Shown in pieces: positions 25,355 to 37,076 of a stretch of DNA of 64,000 nucleotides. The translations under genes were made by a program, and so were the position numbers. The stretch comes from Serilophus lunatus (Eukaryota > Chordata > Aves > Passeriformes > Eurylaimidae): positions 186,001 through 250,000 of the forward strand of contig VXBA01002860.1 in assembly GCA_013399895.1 (NCBI GenBank), in the 5' to 3' direction. The notes below the pieces were generated by a model. The model was given only the letters and a program-made list of their open reading frames with translations. It was not told the DNA's origin and ran no database searches. The stretch's first letter is position 1. Every line of letters begins with the position of its first letter.

Positions 25355-26016
25355 ATATCCCCACCTGTGAATCCAAGCGATGAGCCTTGATTGTTGCAAT
25401 CCATGTCCATTGGTTGAAGTGATGTTTGACAATGAGGGGCAAGGTAAGCCCACAAAACATAAAGTCCAATGGGTTAATATATGCTCAGGTTTACATGGGA
25501 ACATCCAGGTACCTCCCCTGAAGGTGAGGGAGGAGTTTTACTGGCTGTCGCAACACTGTGGATCTTGCGCAGTCCTCTGGTGGAAGGCCCCGGAAATGAG
25601 TCTGTGGGTACTTCAGAGGTCTTGATGGCTTATGACACCTTCTAAGACATGACAGCTTCCTCTCACATCTTCCTGAGCTAGCTATGCACCATTAGAAGGG
25701 ATGAGTACCTTCACGTCTTTGTGTGAATGGCCCAATATCTCCCCTTGGGGGGGAAGGGGAGTTGTTTTACAACTGAGCCAGTTGTGTAAGGAAGGACATT
25801 GGCATGATAAAAAGCACTATCCCACCTCCACAGGCCTGCTTCTGATTGGCCTTCTCCAGCTCAAACCCCTGCTTGTAGCCTCTGGGGGTGGGTGTGCACT
25901 CCCTCTGCACCTGGGCTGTTACCTTGTACATCGTCAACAAAGCACCTGCTGCTTTTGCAAATGGCTGATTGTTCAAGTCCTTAACCATTAACGTTTCAGT
26001 CTCTCACATCTGCAGA
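25355..26016 (+). mobile_element. Probable LTR of an endogenous retrovirus, plus strand
   Basis: This 650-bp block is much more GC-rich than its flanks and has LTR-like order on the plus strand. There is a TATA-like 'gataaaaag' (25806-25814), an inverted CCAAT element in 'tgattggcc' (25843-25851), a polyadenylation-like 'aacaaa' (25936-25941) that is one base from AATAAA, and a following segment ending near 'cacatctgca' (about 26016). No target-site duplication could be confirmed and neither end is certain. It is not obviously related to the ERVL-type LTRs at 5.0 and 11.5 kb. Short frames on both strands (73-96 codons) carry no recognisable protein. It could instead be unrelated GC-rich regulatory DNA. 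Confidence 0.42.
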
Positions 26017-27743
26017 ATTCTGAAGGAGGGTAAGTTACGCACCAGTTTTTCACTAGTACTCAGTGTCAGTAATATAACTGTATTAGCTGCAGTAAAATTT
26101 TTGATTTTTAAATGTGGTTGATTGGCTATTTTAATGAAACTGAACTTGAATCTGTTTTCCAAACAGCACCTTTGGGAAGGAAAAGTGCAGATATATTCCT
26201 GTTAAGAACTTGTTACTCCCTGTATTAACATGTGGTGAGTTAGATTTGTGGGCTCAGGTGTCCTCTGTGTATTTATATGCATGTGCACTTGTTTAAACCT
26301 GAGTGAATATGAATAATTGAGAACAAGTTTTCAAGGAGAAGGCCCGTGGAGAAAATGCTGTTGCTCTCCTAGAGTCCATTTGGGAACATGTTATTCCATT
26401 TACAACTCCAGGGGGGAAAAAAGTAGTGAAAGCTATCCAGAGGATGTTTGTAAAGTTAGGGTAACAGTGACTGCCAGGGACACACAGTCTGAACTTCAGG
26501 GTCTTGCACAAGCCCTGCTAAAGAGGTGTTATCTGAGAATAACTTGAGAGAGAGGTATGACAGTGCTCTGGAGTGAGCATATTCAAGTTTTCCAGAGGTT
26601 TTTGCTTAGTGTCTCTCTGGAAACATGCAGAAAACCAAACCTGCGAGTCATGGTGCAGAGAGAATAGGTTGCCCTGTTCATTGGCTTCCCCTGCATATTG
26701 CACTCCTCCAGAAGAGCCTGATCCCTATTAAAAGATTTGTCATTCACCTCTGACCAGTTCAGCTCTGATGACTACAAAAAGTTCCAGCAAAACAAGGTCC
26801 TGCTTGTAATCAGAAAAAACAACCACGCAGCTCTGCCCTCTTTCAGTTGCCTTTCATTTCTCTCCTGTCTGGGCTCTCACACCAGGCCAAGTGGGTCACA
26901 TCTTCCCTCTCACGCTAAGGTCTCAGAAGCAGGGAAGCACGATTTTGTCAGTGACATTTCTATCCATTTGAGAGGTCACCTCTGTCCCTTGGGATACTGT
27001 CCCAGGGGGAGTTGCTTCCATGGCTTGGCAAGGGAGGAAGGAAGCTGACCTCAAGATTTGTCAGTGGCAGCTGCTGCATTTCCTAAAGAGGAGCTTGCTG
27101 CCCTGCTGTTCTGTGTCTCAGAGGTGATGATTTAGAGAGTCATTGCACGATTCAGATATTCCCCCAGTTTTTCACCTGAGATGTGAAGGGGTTAGGATTT
27201 GGCTGAGGAGACATGACAGATATCGTTGTGTTAGCCAAGGCTTTTAAGAAGTGCACGTACCCATAGATTTAAATGTAGTTGTCATAATCATGTTTGTTCA
27301 TTTTGTACTTACCTTTTCTCTATTATCTGAAGTCATAGTTTAAGGAAGGCTTATTTGAAAATCAAGTGAGTCAAAATAACAAGAAAATAGACATTTCAGA
27401 TCTCACAACAAAAATAATAAAAGCCAATCTATGGCCAAGGACATGCTATATGAAAAGAAAATGGCCTCCAGACATTCCTTCAATTTTGAGGTAGATGAGA
27501 ATGTCTACAAACATCTTTGTCTTGGTCTAGAAACAGTATTTGTGTATGTTTGCATCATATTAATGAGGCGTAAAAAGTGGGATACTGAAGAGGGAAAGTC
27601 AGGAAGCTTGGAAACTAAATTTCCCTGATAAATTGAATTGTGAGGAGGAAATATTTTTTCCATTCTAGAACTTGAAGTCATACTGTATGAATGGTGAAAA
27701 ATAGGAGCCAATTGGAGCCAGGATGTTAATAAGTTTTGATCTT

Positions 27744-27790
27744 TAAAAAAAACAAAAACAAAAACAAAAAACAAGCAAGCAAGCAAGAAA
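27744..27790. repeat. A-rich (CAAAAA)n passing to (AAGC)n
   Basis: After an A run, several CAAAAA units give way to four AAGC units. It may be the decayed tail of a plus-strand retrocopy, but the body to its left is unrecognisable. Confidence 0.88.
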
Positions 27791-28970
27791 GGGAGAAACA
27801 TAATAATGTTTTGAATTTGAATAACATGTTAGCTAACAACAATGGAAAGAACCATCAATTCAGAGAAAGGAAAGTGGCCAAAATTGCATTATGGAATATG
27901 AATCACAGAGTAGCTAGGAAGCAAAATATGAAAGGAAGTAGCAGCAGCAACCAAAAGACTGGACACCTTACAAGGATTCTGCTGTTGAACAAATGATCTA
28001 TTCCTACAATTTTTCTGCCAACAAAATATAATTTAGATCTTCCAAAAGAGAATAAATAACTATATAGAAATTATTACATTAAAGAAAACAAATGACTTTT
28101 AAAAATCTTCAGCCTTGGCTGCATACACTGATGTTAACTCATACTGTGCTTCCCTTTCCTAGAAGATCATCTATCATGTTAAAAAAGGTGTCAAGTTAGT
28201 ATGAAACTGCCCTTAGTAAATGTTATTCTATTTACCTCCTTTTTAGTTTTTTCCCCTATAAGTTGTTCTCCAGCTTTGCAAAATTTTGAGAAGCTAACTC
28301 TGGCCAACAAATACCTGCCTATTTTCTTTCTTTTCTTAAAGAGTGGCTCTTCCTTTGTTATCTGTCAAGGTGGTATTATCCTTGTTTTGGCAGGGCTTCC
28401 CAACTCAGAGTCACCCTCAATTAGCTCCAGTTCATGTCATCATTTTAGAAAACTGAGGTGAGATGTTTAAATCTGTTTTGGTTTTTTCATTCAAGGCTGC
28501 ACTATCCTTAACTTCTACTCTATATCTCATTACACAAGAATGCACTTTTCCTCCCTAATTTTTAACATGTGTCTGAAGGATATTTTGGGGGTACTTTTTA
28601 TCTACTTGATAACTCCTAGTTCACCTTGCCTTTTCATAATTCTCACTAAATTCTTCAGCATTTTCTCTCCAAAGAAACAGTGCTCTTTTTTTGTCAATCA
28701 GTTCTTTTTTTCGCCCATTTTCATTTTTAGATACTCTGTTGACTCCCAGCATCTTATTTTATGTAATTATTCATCTAGTTATATGTGGAGCTTTTCTCTC
28801 AAGTTTTTTTCTTCCTTTTAGCAACAGATTCTAGCCAGTTTTATACCTTTCAAGCAGTTTGTTTTCATGGTAAAATCATAAATTAGTTCTCCCAAACCAA
28901 CAGCCATAGGAGAATTAAGGTTTAGTATTATCACATTATTTCCTTATTTTAAGTCCATTGGCAAAAGGAA

Positions 28971-28996
28971 TTGAAAGTTTTTACTGAAACTTTCAA
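28971..28996. repeat. Short perfect hairpin, 10-bp arms
   Basis: The arms 'ttgaaagttt' (28971-28980) and 'aaactttcaa' (28987-28996) flank a 6-nt loop. It is exact, small and AT-rich; chance is likely. Confidence 0.85.
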
Positions 28997-29099
28997 AATG
29001 CAAATCAGACCGCTGTCAAAAAATACAAGTTTTTACTAATTTTTTAAATCCTGGGACTTACCATTTTATTCCAGGCATTTTATTCATGAGGTTCTTAAG

Positions 29100-29154
29100 C
29101 TGAATACAAATTATTGTTCATATAACAACCTGAATACAAATTATTGTTCATATA
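29100..29154. repeat. Tandem duplication, 25-bp identical units, period 30
   Basis: The segments 29100-29124 and 29130-29154 are identical over 25 bases (starting 'ctgaatacaaattattgttc') and separated by 'acaac'. Perfect identity indicates a recent duplication or a local assembly error. Confidence 0.95.
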
Positions 29155-29479
29155 GCTAGCTGATAAACATTTAAACCCAAAAATGGCTCTCAAAGAACAT
29201 CTGCCAGTTGTTGCACCAGAGGCTCAGGCAAGCTTCTTTGAAAAAGTCACATTAAGCCAGGTGGTTGCTAAAGGCATCTCTCTGTTGCATGTCCCTGCAC
29301 ACACGGCAGAGGTTCAGAGCTATCCACCTGGTCTATCCATAGGAGTGAGCTGAGCAGGGCCAGGTAACTTTCTTAAGTGCTGGACCTGGATAATCTGGAC
29401 TATTATGTTCTTACAGCCATCTTTAGCAGGAATTTGGACTACACTCAATAAGCAGTTTGCATGAAACTACACTGTAATG

Positions 29480-29583
29480 TTAGTAATAAAATAATAATGT
29501 AATATAACAATCATGTAATAAGAACTATAATAATAATAATGATAATGGTGATAACAACAATAATAATAATGTTAGTAATTATT
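29480..29583. repeat. ATA/ATAA microsatellite region
   Basis: Impure (ATA)n and related runs occur with interruptions. The motif 'aatgttagtaat' occurs on both sides of the array. Confidence 0.88.
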
Positions 29584-30647
29584 GTCTACAGTGAGCATCA
29601 TCCTCAGGTCTACCCCCAGCTACCTTATAACCTTAAGAGGAATTTGTCAGTTCTGAAATTCACAGTATCTAAAATGATGCAAGTATTGTGCTGTATTCTA
29701 CCAGAGTGATGCCTTCCTGTTAATGCACCAGGTGTAGAATTGCATCTGCATTTGCCTCAAAGATAATTAACTAGTTGGTTCATTTCAAAAGAAAACTGGG
29801 GAGAAAACTAATGTAAATATAGCACAGCCAGAGGACTGAGAAGCAAACTGGGGAACCAAATTACCTGGCCAAGAGGCTGTAGACACACATCTTTCAGCCC
29901 TGGTGTCCACCTTCTTGCCCACATGGTGGGCAAGAGCTTTGCTAGCATAAGACCCTTAATTAATAGGGAGGAACCCCTGTCCTAGGAAAAGGAGCATTTA
30001 ACTGACCGGCAACCAGGGCAAACAAGCTCTTCTGTTTGTGCTTTCCCTTTGGTTTGTTTAGGAAGTTCTAGATTGTTAACTAAATGCAGCAGCTGTGAGT
30101 AGGAAGAAAACTGTAGGAGCAGGGCAGAACTCAGATCTGCTGTGCCATGCTTGTACCCTGATGTGCTCAGTTTAGAGAGTGACTGGGAGCACTCATAGGA
30201 GGGTCAAAAATGTGATGACGTTTTTGTGCTAGAAGTGCCTTGGAATCCTCTGAAACTACAGCAGCATGCGTAATGCCTATGCAAACAATCCAGGTGCTTG
30301 CACAAGTGTCTAGCTGCATGAACAATCTTGTTGACTGAAGGGCACTTCTCATGCATTTACAATAAGGAACACTCTTGTGCCTGTGGGTGTAGGGAGCCAG
30401 AAGTCTACTTCTGCAGTCACGCTGTGTTACTTCTGTCTTTGATGCCTACCGTGATTTCCAGAGGAAAGGTTTGTAAACACTGAGCCAAGATCAAATATGT
30501 TTACTTGTGCTGAGTGTCATTACCTCATTCTGTTGGCATTTCCTTTCATTTCAGTGGGGCCATTTGCAAAGTTTTGATGAGTAAAAGCATCAGAGTCTGA
30601 GCAGTGGTGTCTGTGGGGCAGCACAAATCTCAGTCTGAGCCATTCCG

Positions 30648-30672
30648 TTCTAGGTCTAAAACAGACCTAGAA
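30648..30672. repeat. Perfect hairpin, 10-bp arms, 5-nt loop
   Basis: The arms 'ttctaggtct' (30648-30657) and 'agacctagaa' (30663-30672) are exact reverse complements around 'aaaac'. Unlike the other small hairpins, it has mixed base composition. There is no T run directly after it, so it is not a simple terminator-like structure. Confidence 0.88.
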
Positions 30673-33600
30673 TCAATCTCCCTGTCAGTAAGTGCAGTGC
30701 ATAATAACGCTCATATTACAAGCCATGCAATATTACTTCACGCTGTTACAAGTAATTAAGGGATACCAGTAACCACTTGCTGGTTTATGGGACAATCATC
30801 TTGTTCCCAAAGGGACAAACCACAAGATCAAAAGGAAAAAAAATTATTTACAGAAAACCCAGGGATGACATTGTTCTTAGTGTTATATGAAGACATACTC
30901 ATTTCAGGTGTTTCCGAGAGCTGCTCCATCAGTTTTAAGACAAACCACCTACTAGGAAGAAGAATGTCTTTCTGTTGATTTGCTTTTATCTTGTCATACT
31001 TTCAGGGCTGAATTAATATATTGTTTACCTGTGAAGCCTAGAATCCTCTACATTAAGGACTAAATTTTATTAAAAATATTGTAGTTGTCTCTCAGTATAA
31101 GGTGGTGTTTCAGCTTCAGAAACTGGAGCTACTGGAACAAAATCAACTACAAAACTACTTTTCTTCATGCTGATGTAGGCATGGCTTTTACAACCCATAG
31201 ACTTCATCCTCAGTTTTCAAATTGCTTGTAGTTACTTTGTTGTAGATAATAACATAATGTGGAAAGTAATAGTTTATAGGCAGTTAAGGGGGAATATATC
31301 AGAGTGCTTTGATGTTGCTACCACTCACAACTGAGTGCTATCCATGCAGGAGAGACAAAAAAATCTGGAGACTGGTACCAATCCAAAACTTAGGGCATTA
31401 TTTAACACAGGAATTAAAAGGTAAATGAAAGAAGCCCTAAACAGAAGCTAAGCAAAAACAAATGGCTATCTTCCCAAAGTCTATGTTACTGAAATGAGAA
31501 AAGTTAATATAATGTACAGCGATGGAAATCAGACCCAGTCAATAAAAAAGACAAAGGAACATATTCCCTTCCAGATGGGCAAGCCAAAGTGAAAATGAAG
31601 GTCACAAACTGAATTGTGCATACTAATTAGGTCAAACTCACTCACTACAATATTCTTTTGCCCATCTTAGTAGAACAACCAATAATCTTAGGCTGACAAT
31701 TGCAGCCATAAATGAAAAAACAAAAATCCTGCAACAAAATCCTATTAAGAGCTTTGGCCTAAAAAGGCATAGGGAGGTATTAAAAGTAATCCCTGCTTGT
31801 GTAGTCAGATGCGTTTGCCTGAGGTCCTGCTCCACATTTTCAACTGTGAGCTCAACAGGTTCAGTTAATACTTTTTCTTGTATTTGCATGTTGAAATGCT
31901 CCTTTGGGCATATGAACACTTGTCAGTTTGAAAACACTGTGTACATTGTATCAGCTAGCTATAAGAAATCAGGCATGTGAAACAAAATTGTACCCATAGC
32001 AAATGCCCAAGTAGGTGACCAGAACTTGTTTCGATTACCAACAGCAAGATATCACCTGCAAGCCAGGGAAGAATGTGCAAATGCAGGGAGACCTTCTTGT
32101 GAGATAGGAACAAAGTGATCAAATTAGCTCTCTGTGCTGCATTTGCCTCAAGTCACCACCTGCTCACATACAGTGTTGTTAGGAGGAGAAAGCAGTGGTT
32201 TTGATTGGGGTGGAAGAGGCATGGGGGTTGAACTAGACAGAATTTCTTCCTTTTTGGCTGTCTGAAGTACTGAACAAACTGAAAGAAGTTGGGTTCTTAA
32301 CAAATAATACAAAATACCTGAAGTGGTATAGCTACCAAACCATTTGCTTACAATAAATCACTACATTTTAAACTTCTATAATTATTATCCAACATCATTC
32401 AAGGTCGTATTACTCTGATAGAAATGTAATCTGCATACAAAATGATCGAGGAGTCCTTTGGGCATCTGTGAGATGTAACAACTCCTTCAATAACATCATC
32501 CTAGCAGTGGCAGAAGTACTGCAGAATTGAGCTAAGCAGATAGCTGCTCAGTGGCTCAATGCTTCCCACAGGAAACAAGTTTCCTATCTTTTTATGTTAT
32601 ACTAATCCGTCTGTAAAATTCTGGCTATGTACAGGGTACAAGGCTGGGCTGAAAATGTGCAACTGTGGACACTATTTTCTAGCAGGATATGTGAAGGCAG
32701 GTAGGATTTGACTGCTTATATGCTTTTATTGTAAGATCTAACTACTGACAGACAGTCCTAGTGCTCATTTTCTAGTTGTTGTCTTCTGAATATTTCCGAC
32801 ATCAGGACAGTCGGCCATAGAAAATGCAGCTTCGTGTAGTCTATCTCCTTATGCATTTTGTGCTATTGTAAATATTCAGGCAGAGTCAATTATAGAAGTA
32901 GAAGGGTAAGAATTAAAACCTAATGAAAGTTAATCAAAGAGAAGAACTTCCTTCAGGCTGCCCATGCGTGTCTGTAGTTTGTCTGTCATTTATAATGCTG
33001 CAGCCTCTGGTTCATAGTCAAGCTGTAATTCTGCCAGTTAATGTATCCAATTAACCCCACTAATGAGCTAATCAACAGTGTAAAATCTGTGTAAAATCAC
33101 TGAGGGTGTATGATGAATGGGAAATGCACTGAACTCTCATGGTATAAAAAGTGCTTTATTGCACTTGTTAAAGTGGCACAGTCTTTTCCCTCTCTAAAGG
33201 ATAATTTATCACTAGGGTCTGTAACAGTGCCATGCCCTGATAAGGGAGAGGTGGCAATAAACCCATCATAAAATGATTACTCAGGAATGCAAAGCAATTA
33301 AAGTGTCTCTGCATATCAGAGTCATAGGCTAGAGAGCAAAAGTGGTATTTTTTGGTGTAGGGTGCTAATAAAAGGTAGGTATTTTTTTGAAGATGATCCA
33401 CAATTTGAGAAGCAACTACCTATTTAATACAAGTATTTTGAATTAATAAATAAATAATCTGCTGAACTAGGTTATGATCATTCGAGACTAGATTCTGCCA
33501 CCTTTTTTTTTTTTCCTTCGGTATGAGGAATGTTTGCTGCAATGATAAACCTGCTCATTTCAATAAGATCATGTGAATGGGAAAGTAATACTCTCCCCAG

Positions 33601-33908
33601 ATAAGCATAACAGAATCTGGCTGAGAGAAAAGAATCAGATGAAACTATGCTTCCTTTCCTACAGTCATGGCTAATGCAAAACATTGGTTAAGAGTAATTA
33701 ATTTCAATTATTGTTTTGTTATTTTATTCAGCATCCACACTCCCTTGTTTTTAGCATCTCTTTTCGTGAGATACAGTTTAGGGAAAGAACACATGATAAG
33801 AGAAGAAAGAAAGGAAATAAAACTGAAATACTGGCATGCAAAAAAATCCCCATAGTTAAGTAAAGGGCAATAAAGAGAGTAAGGAAGTAATCTTCTTAAC
33901 ATTTGAAG

Positions 33909-33965
33909 TAAAAAAAAACCCGAACAAAGAAAAACAAACAAAAAAAAACCACAAGAAAAAAAAAA
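33909..33965. repeat. A-rich tract with AAC interruptions
   Basis: About 57 bases, nearly all A with occasional C and G. It is probably an eroded A-rich retrotransposon tail or simple sequence. Confidence 0.85.
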
Positions 33966-34191
33966 TTACTAAGTAGAGGGGTGAAGCAAATTATCATAGA
34001 AGTTTGGGAAATTATTTCAATTGAAACAAGGAAGTTAGGTCTTGCTATCAGAAACTCTTATAGAGAATTAAGTTTGTGCTTACCTAGTGCCATTTAATTA
34101 TTTTTAAGAGTAGAGGGAAATGGGTTACATGACCTGCTAGAGATCCAAACTGTCTGTGACTGAATTTGAAACTCTTGTATTTTCTATGTGT

Positions 34192-34207
34192 GGTGGTTTA
34201 AACCACC
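34192..34207. repeat. Perfect 16-bp palindrome at element end
   Basis: The sequence 'ggtggtttaaaccacc' is fully self-complementary with no loop. It lies 3-5 bases inside the inferred terminus of the GC-rich element. The ERVL-type LTR at 11.5 kb ends with the related 'ggttaaaccatgaca', which suggests that the two termini are related. Confidence 0.9.
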
Positions 34208-34737
34208 TTCAATCATGCAGGGGCAGGTTCAATAAAGGTGATGGAAAACTGAACAGGTTTTGCAGCAGGTGAGCAGCTTTTAAGCCTTCTTGTTCTCGTG
34301 TGGATCTCGTTGCCTTCTTCCTGGCCAAGCCATCTTTCCATTGGTCAGTGGGGCCGAGCCCCGCCTTGTTTTCCAGTATTTTCCCGTTGAGAGAATCACG
34401 AGTTTCGGTCCCACCTGCCATCTTTGTTTTCACAGCCGCAGCATCTTAGAGACGCTCCAGCACCAACACGGTGCCAGGGCCAGACCCCCGTTGCTGTCCA
34501 AAAGCCGAGGCCGTGCTCAGGTTCCCAGCAGGGGCCAGTACGGGGGCCGCCGCCTGTGCCCAGGACTGATGGATGACTGTGCATCCCGCCCACCCCGCCC
34601 CAGGGCTTCTCTGCGGCTGTGCCCTCAGGCCACCCCTGCCCCCGGCACCGAGGGACCATGCACACCGTGCAGGGAGGTGGGGGAGGAGCAGGCAGGAACA
34701 CGGTCTGTCTCAGCTCTGGGACCGAGGGGCCACACGT

Positions 34738-34760
34738 GGCACAAGACANGGCACAAGACA
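34738..34760. other. N flanked by exact 11-bp duplication (assembly join)
   Basis: The 11 bases 'ggcacaagaca' occur at 34738-34748 and again at 34750-34760, with a single N at 34749 between. This is the pattern left when two contigs with overlapping ends are joined by a placeholder instead of being merged. A true tandem repeat with one uncalled base is the alternative. Confidence 0.85.
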
Positions 34761-34985
34761 GCCCTGGGGCCATGTGTGCCGGTGGCTGGTGATCGGTCCC
34801 CCGCAGCTGCCGCCGCCCCCACCTGAGGGGAAACGAGAAGCCACTGCCGTTGGCCCCGTCTCCGTCCCAGCCTGCACCCCCAAGGAACAAGGCAGGAACA
34901 AGGACCGTCCTGGCTCCAGCCCGTCCCGGCCCCAGCTCAGCCCAGGAACTAGCGGGTCACAGGGAGAGCAGCCCCCTCCTCCCCC

Positions 34986-34986
34986 N
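34986..34986. other. Ambiguous base N in C-rich run
   Basis: A single N sits in a run of C near the right end of GC-rich copy B, so the true sequence and length here are uncertain. Confidence 0.8.
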
Positions 34987-36181
34987 CTTTCCAAAACCTG
35001 TACAAGAAGCATCTGCGATTTTAGCAGAAAGAAGAATGTCAAGGGTTGTCTGGGATACTGCTCTAGCTCTACAATTTAATTGCAGGAACAAAATACTAGA
35101 TTGCAATAGGCACTGCTAAATGTAACTTTGCAGTTGGTTCTGGTTTACTTTTTGAATGCAAAGGCAAAATAAGTAATTTTCAAAAGAATCATAGGAAATA
35201 CATGTTAGACAAGGTTCATAAAAAGCAGAATTTTTCAAAGCATTCTGCAGACACAAACTGCAGAATTTTTTTTGTGTTGATCTATGTGTTGAATCTTCCC
35301 AAAAGAGTGTTTTGTCTCTTTTTGATCTTCCCTGCCATTCTGGCACTGACAAAAAATAGAAGGCTTGATGGATTTTGTGTAGAAATTAGGTGTTCTTGGT
35401 TGGTGTGATTATATTACAGGATGTGAGTGTATGTCCCAGGCTGAGCTCTGTTGGGTACTTATGTTCTCCTCCCACCTTCTCTGCTTTTTGCCACCTTGAA
35501 GTCTTACCTGTGGACCAGGGAAAGGCAACTAATTGAGCAGACAGAGAATCTGTGAGCTCACCCAGGCAACCTTGAGCATTCTCCATCACCACCTTGGAGT
35601 GGCTGAGCAGTGCATTGCGATGCAGTGGGAGAGGAACTCAGGAGATTGAGAGAAACCAGGATTTCAGAAATTGTAGGGGGAACCCCCCACTTTACTTCAG
35701 TTGCTAAGAAAAAAAAACCAATAAAAGGAAACAAACTAAAGCTAAATGGCGCATTCTAGGAATGGGAGCTCACAGAGGGCCTGGGAGGAAAATTAATCTC
35801 TGTGCTGCACAAGTTGCAGGAGGCATGGAGGCATTAGCATAAAACAGGTGCGCTAATAAGAAAAGTTTAGAGAGGTAAAGCATTTAAAAGCAATCATATT
35901 TATCAAGAAAAATAATTGGATCTCTTACTATAGGGATATTTACAGAACAATGGACATCTATACATTACCTCTGCCTTATCTGTCCCCTAAAATTTGCTGG
36001 AAGAATTATCACATTTTCCTTATTTCTTGTAATTTGGGTTACTAATGCTATTGCTATGTTATGAATTAGCAGGAAAATCATGTCATGTTGCATGAATTGC
36101 CCATATATATGTTCAGCTACCTAACTGACGCATACAATTGAGATAAATGTGCAAGTTACTTCTGAAACAGGTCTTACAAGC

Positions 36182-36214
36182 TATTATTATTATTATTACT
36201 ATTATTATTATTAC
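36182..36214. repeat. ATT trinucleotide microsatellite
   Basis: ATT units are interrupted once by ACT around 36198-36200. Confidence 0.93.
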
Positions 36215-37051
36215 TGTTGTGTTTTTGGGTTTCAAGCAGTACGTCACTATGGTGACTAGGAAAAGTTCATATTTCATGACTGTTTTCTGGTTTGCATTCA
36301 GAAAGATCATTACATGCTTTGAATTACTGAGTTCCCCATTAGAAGTTTTTCATGCAGTCAAAAGAGATAGAAACAGAAAGGGAAAATGCCTTCTGCTGAT
36401 GCTGGGATGAGTGGACACCAGCAATGTCACTAAACCTGTGGCTGTGTTCCTCCATGCTTTCTCTCTGTCAGACAAATACTCCTGAGCCCTTGTTGTGAAT
36501 TAGGCTGAACAGCTGCTCTGAGTTGAGACTATTTTTCTGAGTTAGTTTAAACCCAAGCCAGTTGCTCACTTTGGTTCTTTGCATGACACAAGAAACAGGG
36601 AGGTGGAAGCAGAGGAGTAATCGGCCCAGGCAAGGTGAGAACAGGATGCTGCATTTCGGCATCAGCTCCAGCTCTGTATGCATGCCTGGAGCAAGGTACA
36701 TCCCTAACATCATTTCTATAAAAACAGAATGGTAAGAATTGCTGTTTGGCACTAGTCACATGAGGATGGATACACAGATACTACGGTATGGTATGCTTAA
36801 TATCTAGATTAACAGATATCACTGCACTGCACCTACTCACTTATCTGGGAAAATGTTTGCTTTTCGAATAGAAACCCTGAAGCAGAGGTTTCATATCAGA
36901 CCAACAAAATAATCCAGAATTAATTTTTTTTTTTTAAAATGAACTTCATAGATGAAAGGTGCAAGCGAATTGTGTAACAAATATTTTTATCTAGAGTCTG
37001 GTAAAACTGATTAATGATCCAGCCTGAATTTATGTCTAGTATAAATAAATC

Positions 37052-37076
37052 TTTTTTTTTTTTTGTTTTGTTTTTT
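37052..37076. repeat. T-rich run (T13 then GTTTT units)
   Basis: Thirteen T are followed by two G-interrupted T runs. This could be the tail of an unrecognised minus-strand retroelement. Confidence 0.85.

Larger units (their letters stand above)
26017..34186. other. No gene seen; scattered small repeats
   Basis: About 8.2 kb. It holds an A-rich/AAGC microsatellite (27744), a hairpin (28971), a 25-bp tandem duplication (29100), an ATA microsatellite (29480), a perfect 10-bp hairpin (30648) and an A-rich tract (33909). The 103-codon plus frame at 26737-27048 is serine-rich with no recognisable domain, and I regard it as chance. Confidence 0.5.
34187..35005 (-). mobile_element. GC-rich interspersed element, copy B (LTR-like on minus strand)
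   Basis: A sharp composition change marks the element. Read on the minus strand, it begins with a GC- and CpG-rich body of several hundred bases. It then has a CCAAT box ('gaccaatgg', near 34340), a TATA-like 'gcttaaaagc' (34276-34285) and a final segment ending 'ggtttaaaccaccaca' at 34187-34189, in LTR-like order. Base 34467 is where similarity to the left edge of the window starts. Frames of 110-178 codons on both strands come from the high GC content and cross two Ns; I do not accept them as proteins. No target-site duplication was found, so the edges are approximate. The family is unnamed; an LTR with an expanded GC-rich U3 is the leading idea. Confidence 0.55.

Noticed and set aside
29100..29154. 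Evenly spaced repeats as a possible CRISPR array
   Set aside because: Only two units with a 5-base gap in vertebrate DNA; it is a plain tandem duplication.
33141..33175. TATA-like 'ggtataaaaag' followed by an 'aagtgc...gcactt' mini-hairpin
   Set aside because: TATA-like strings are common in AT-rich DNA, and the hairpin has only six paired bases.
34290..35079. Open frames of 110-178 codons on both strands, the longest in the window
   Set aside because: They lie in GC- and CpG-rich DNA where stops are rare, occur on both strands at once, cross Ns, are low-complexity P/G/R/A-rich and match no family I know.
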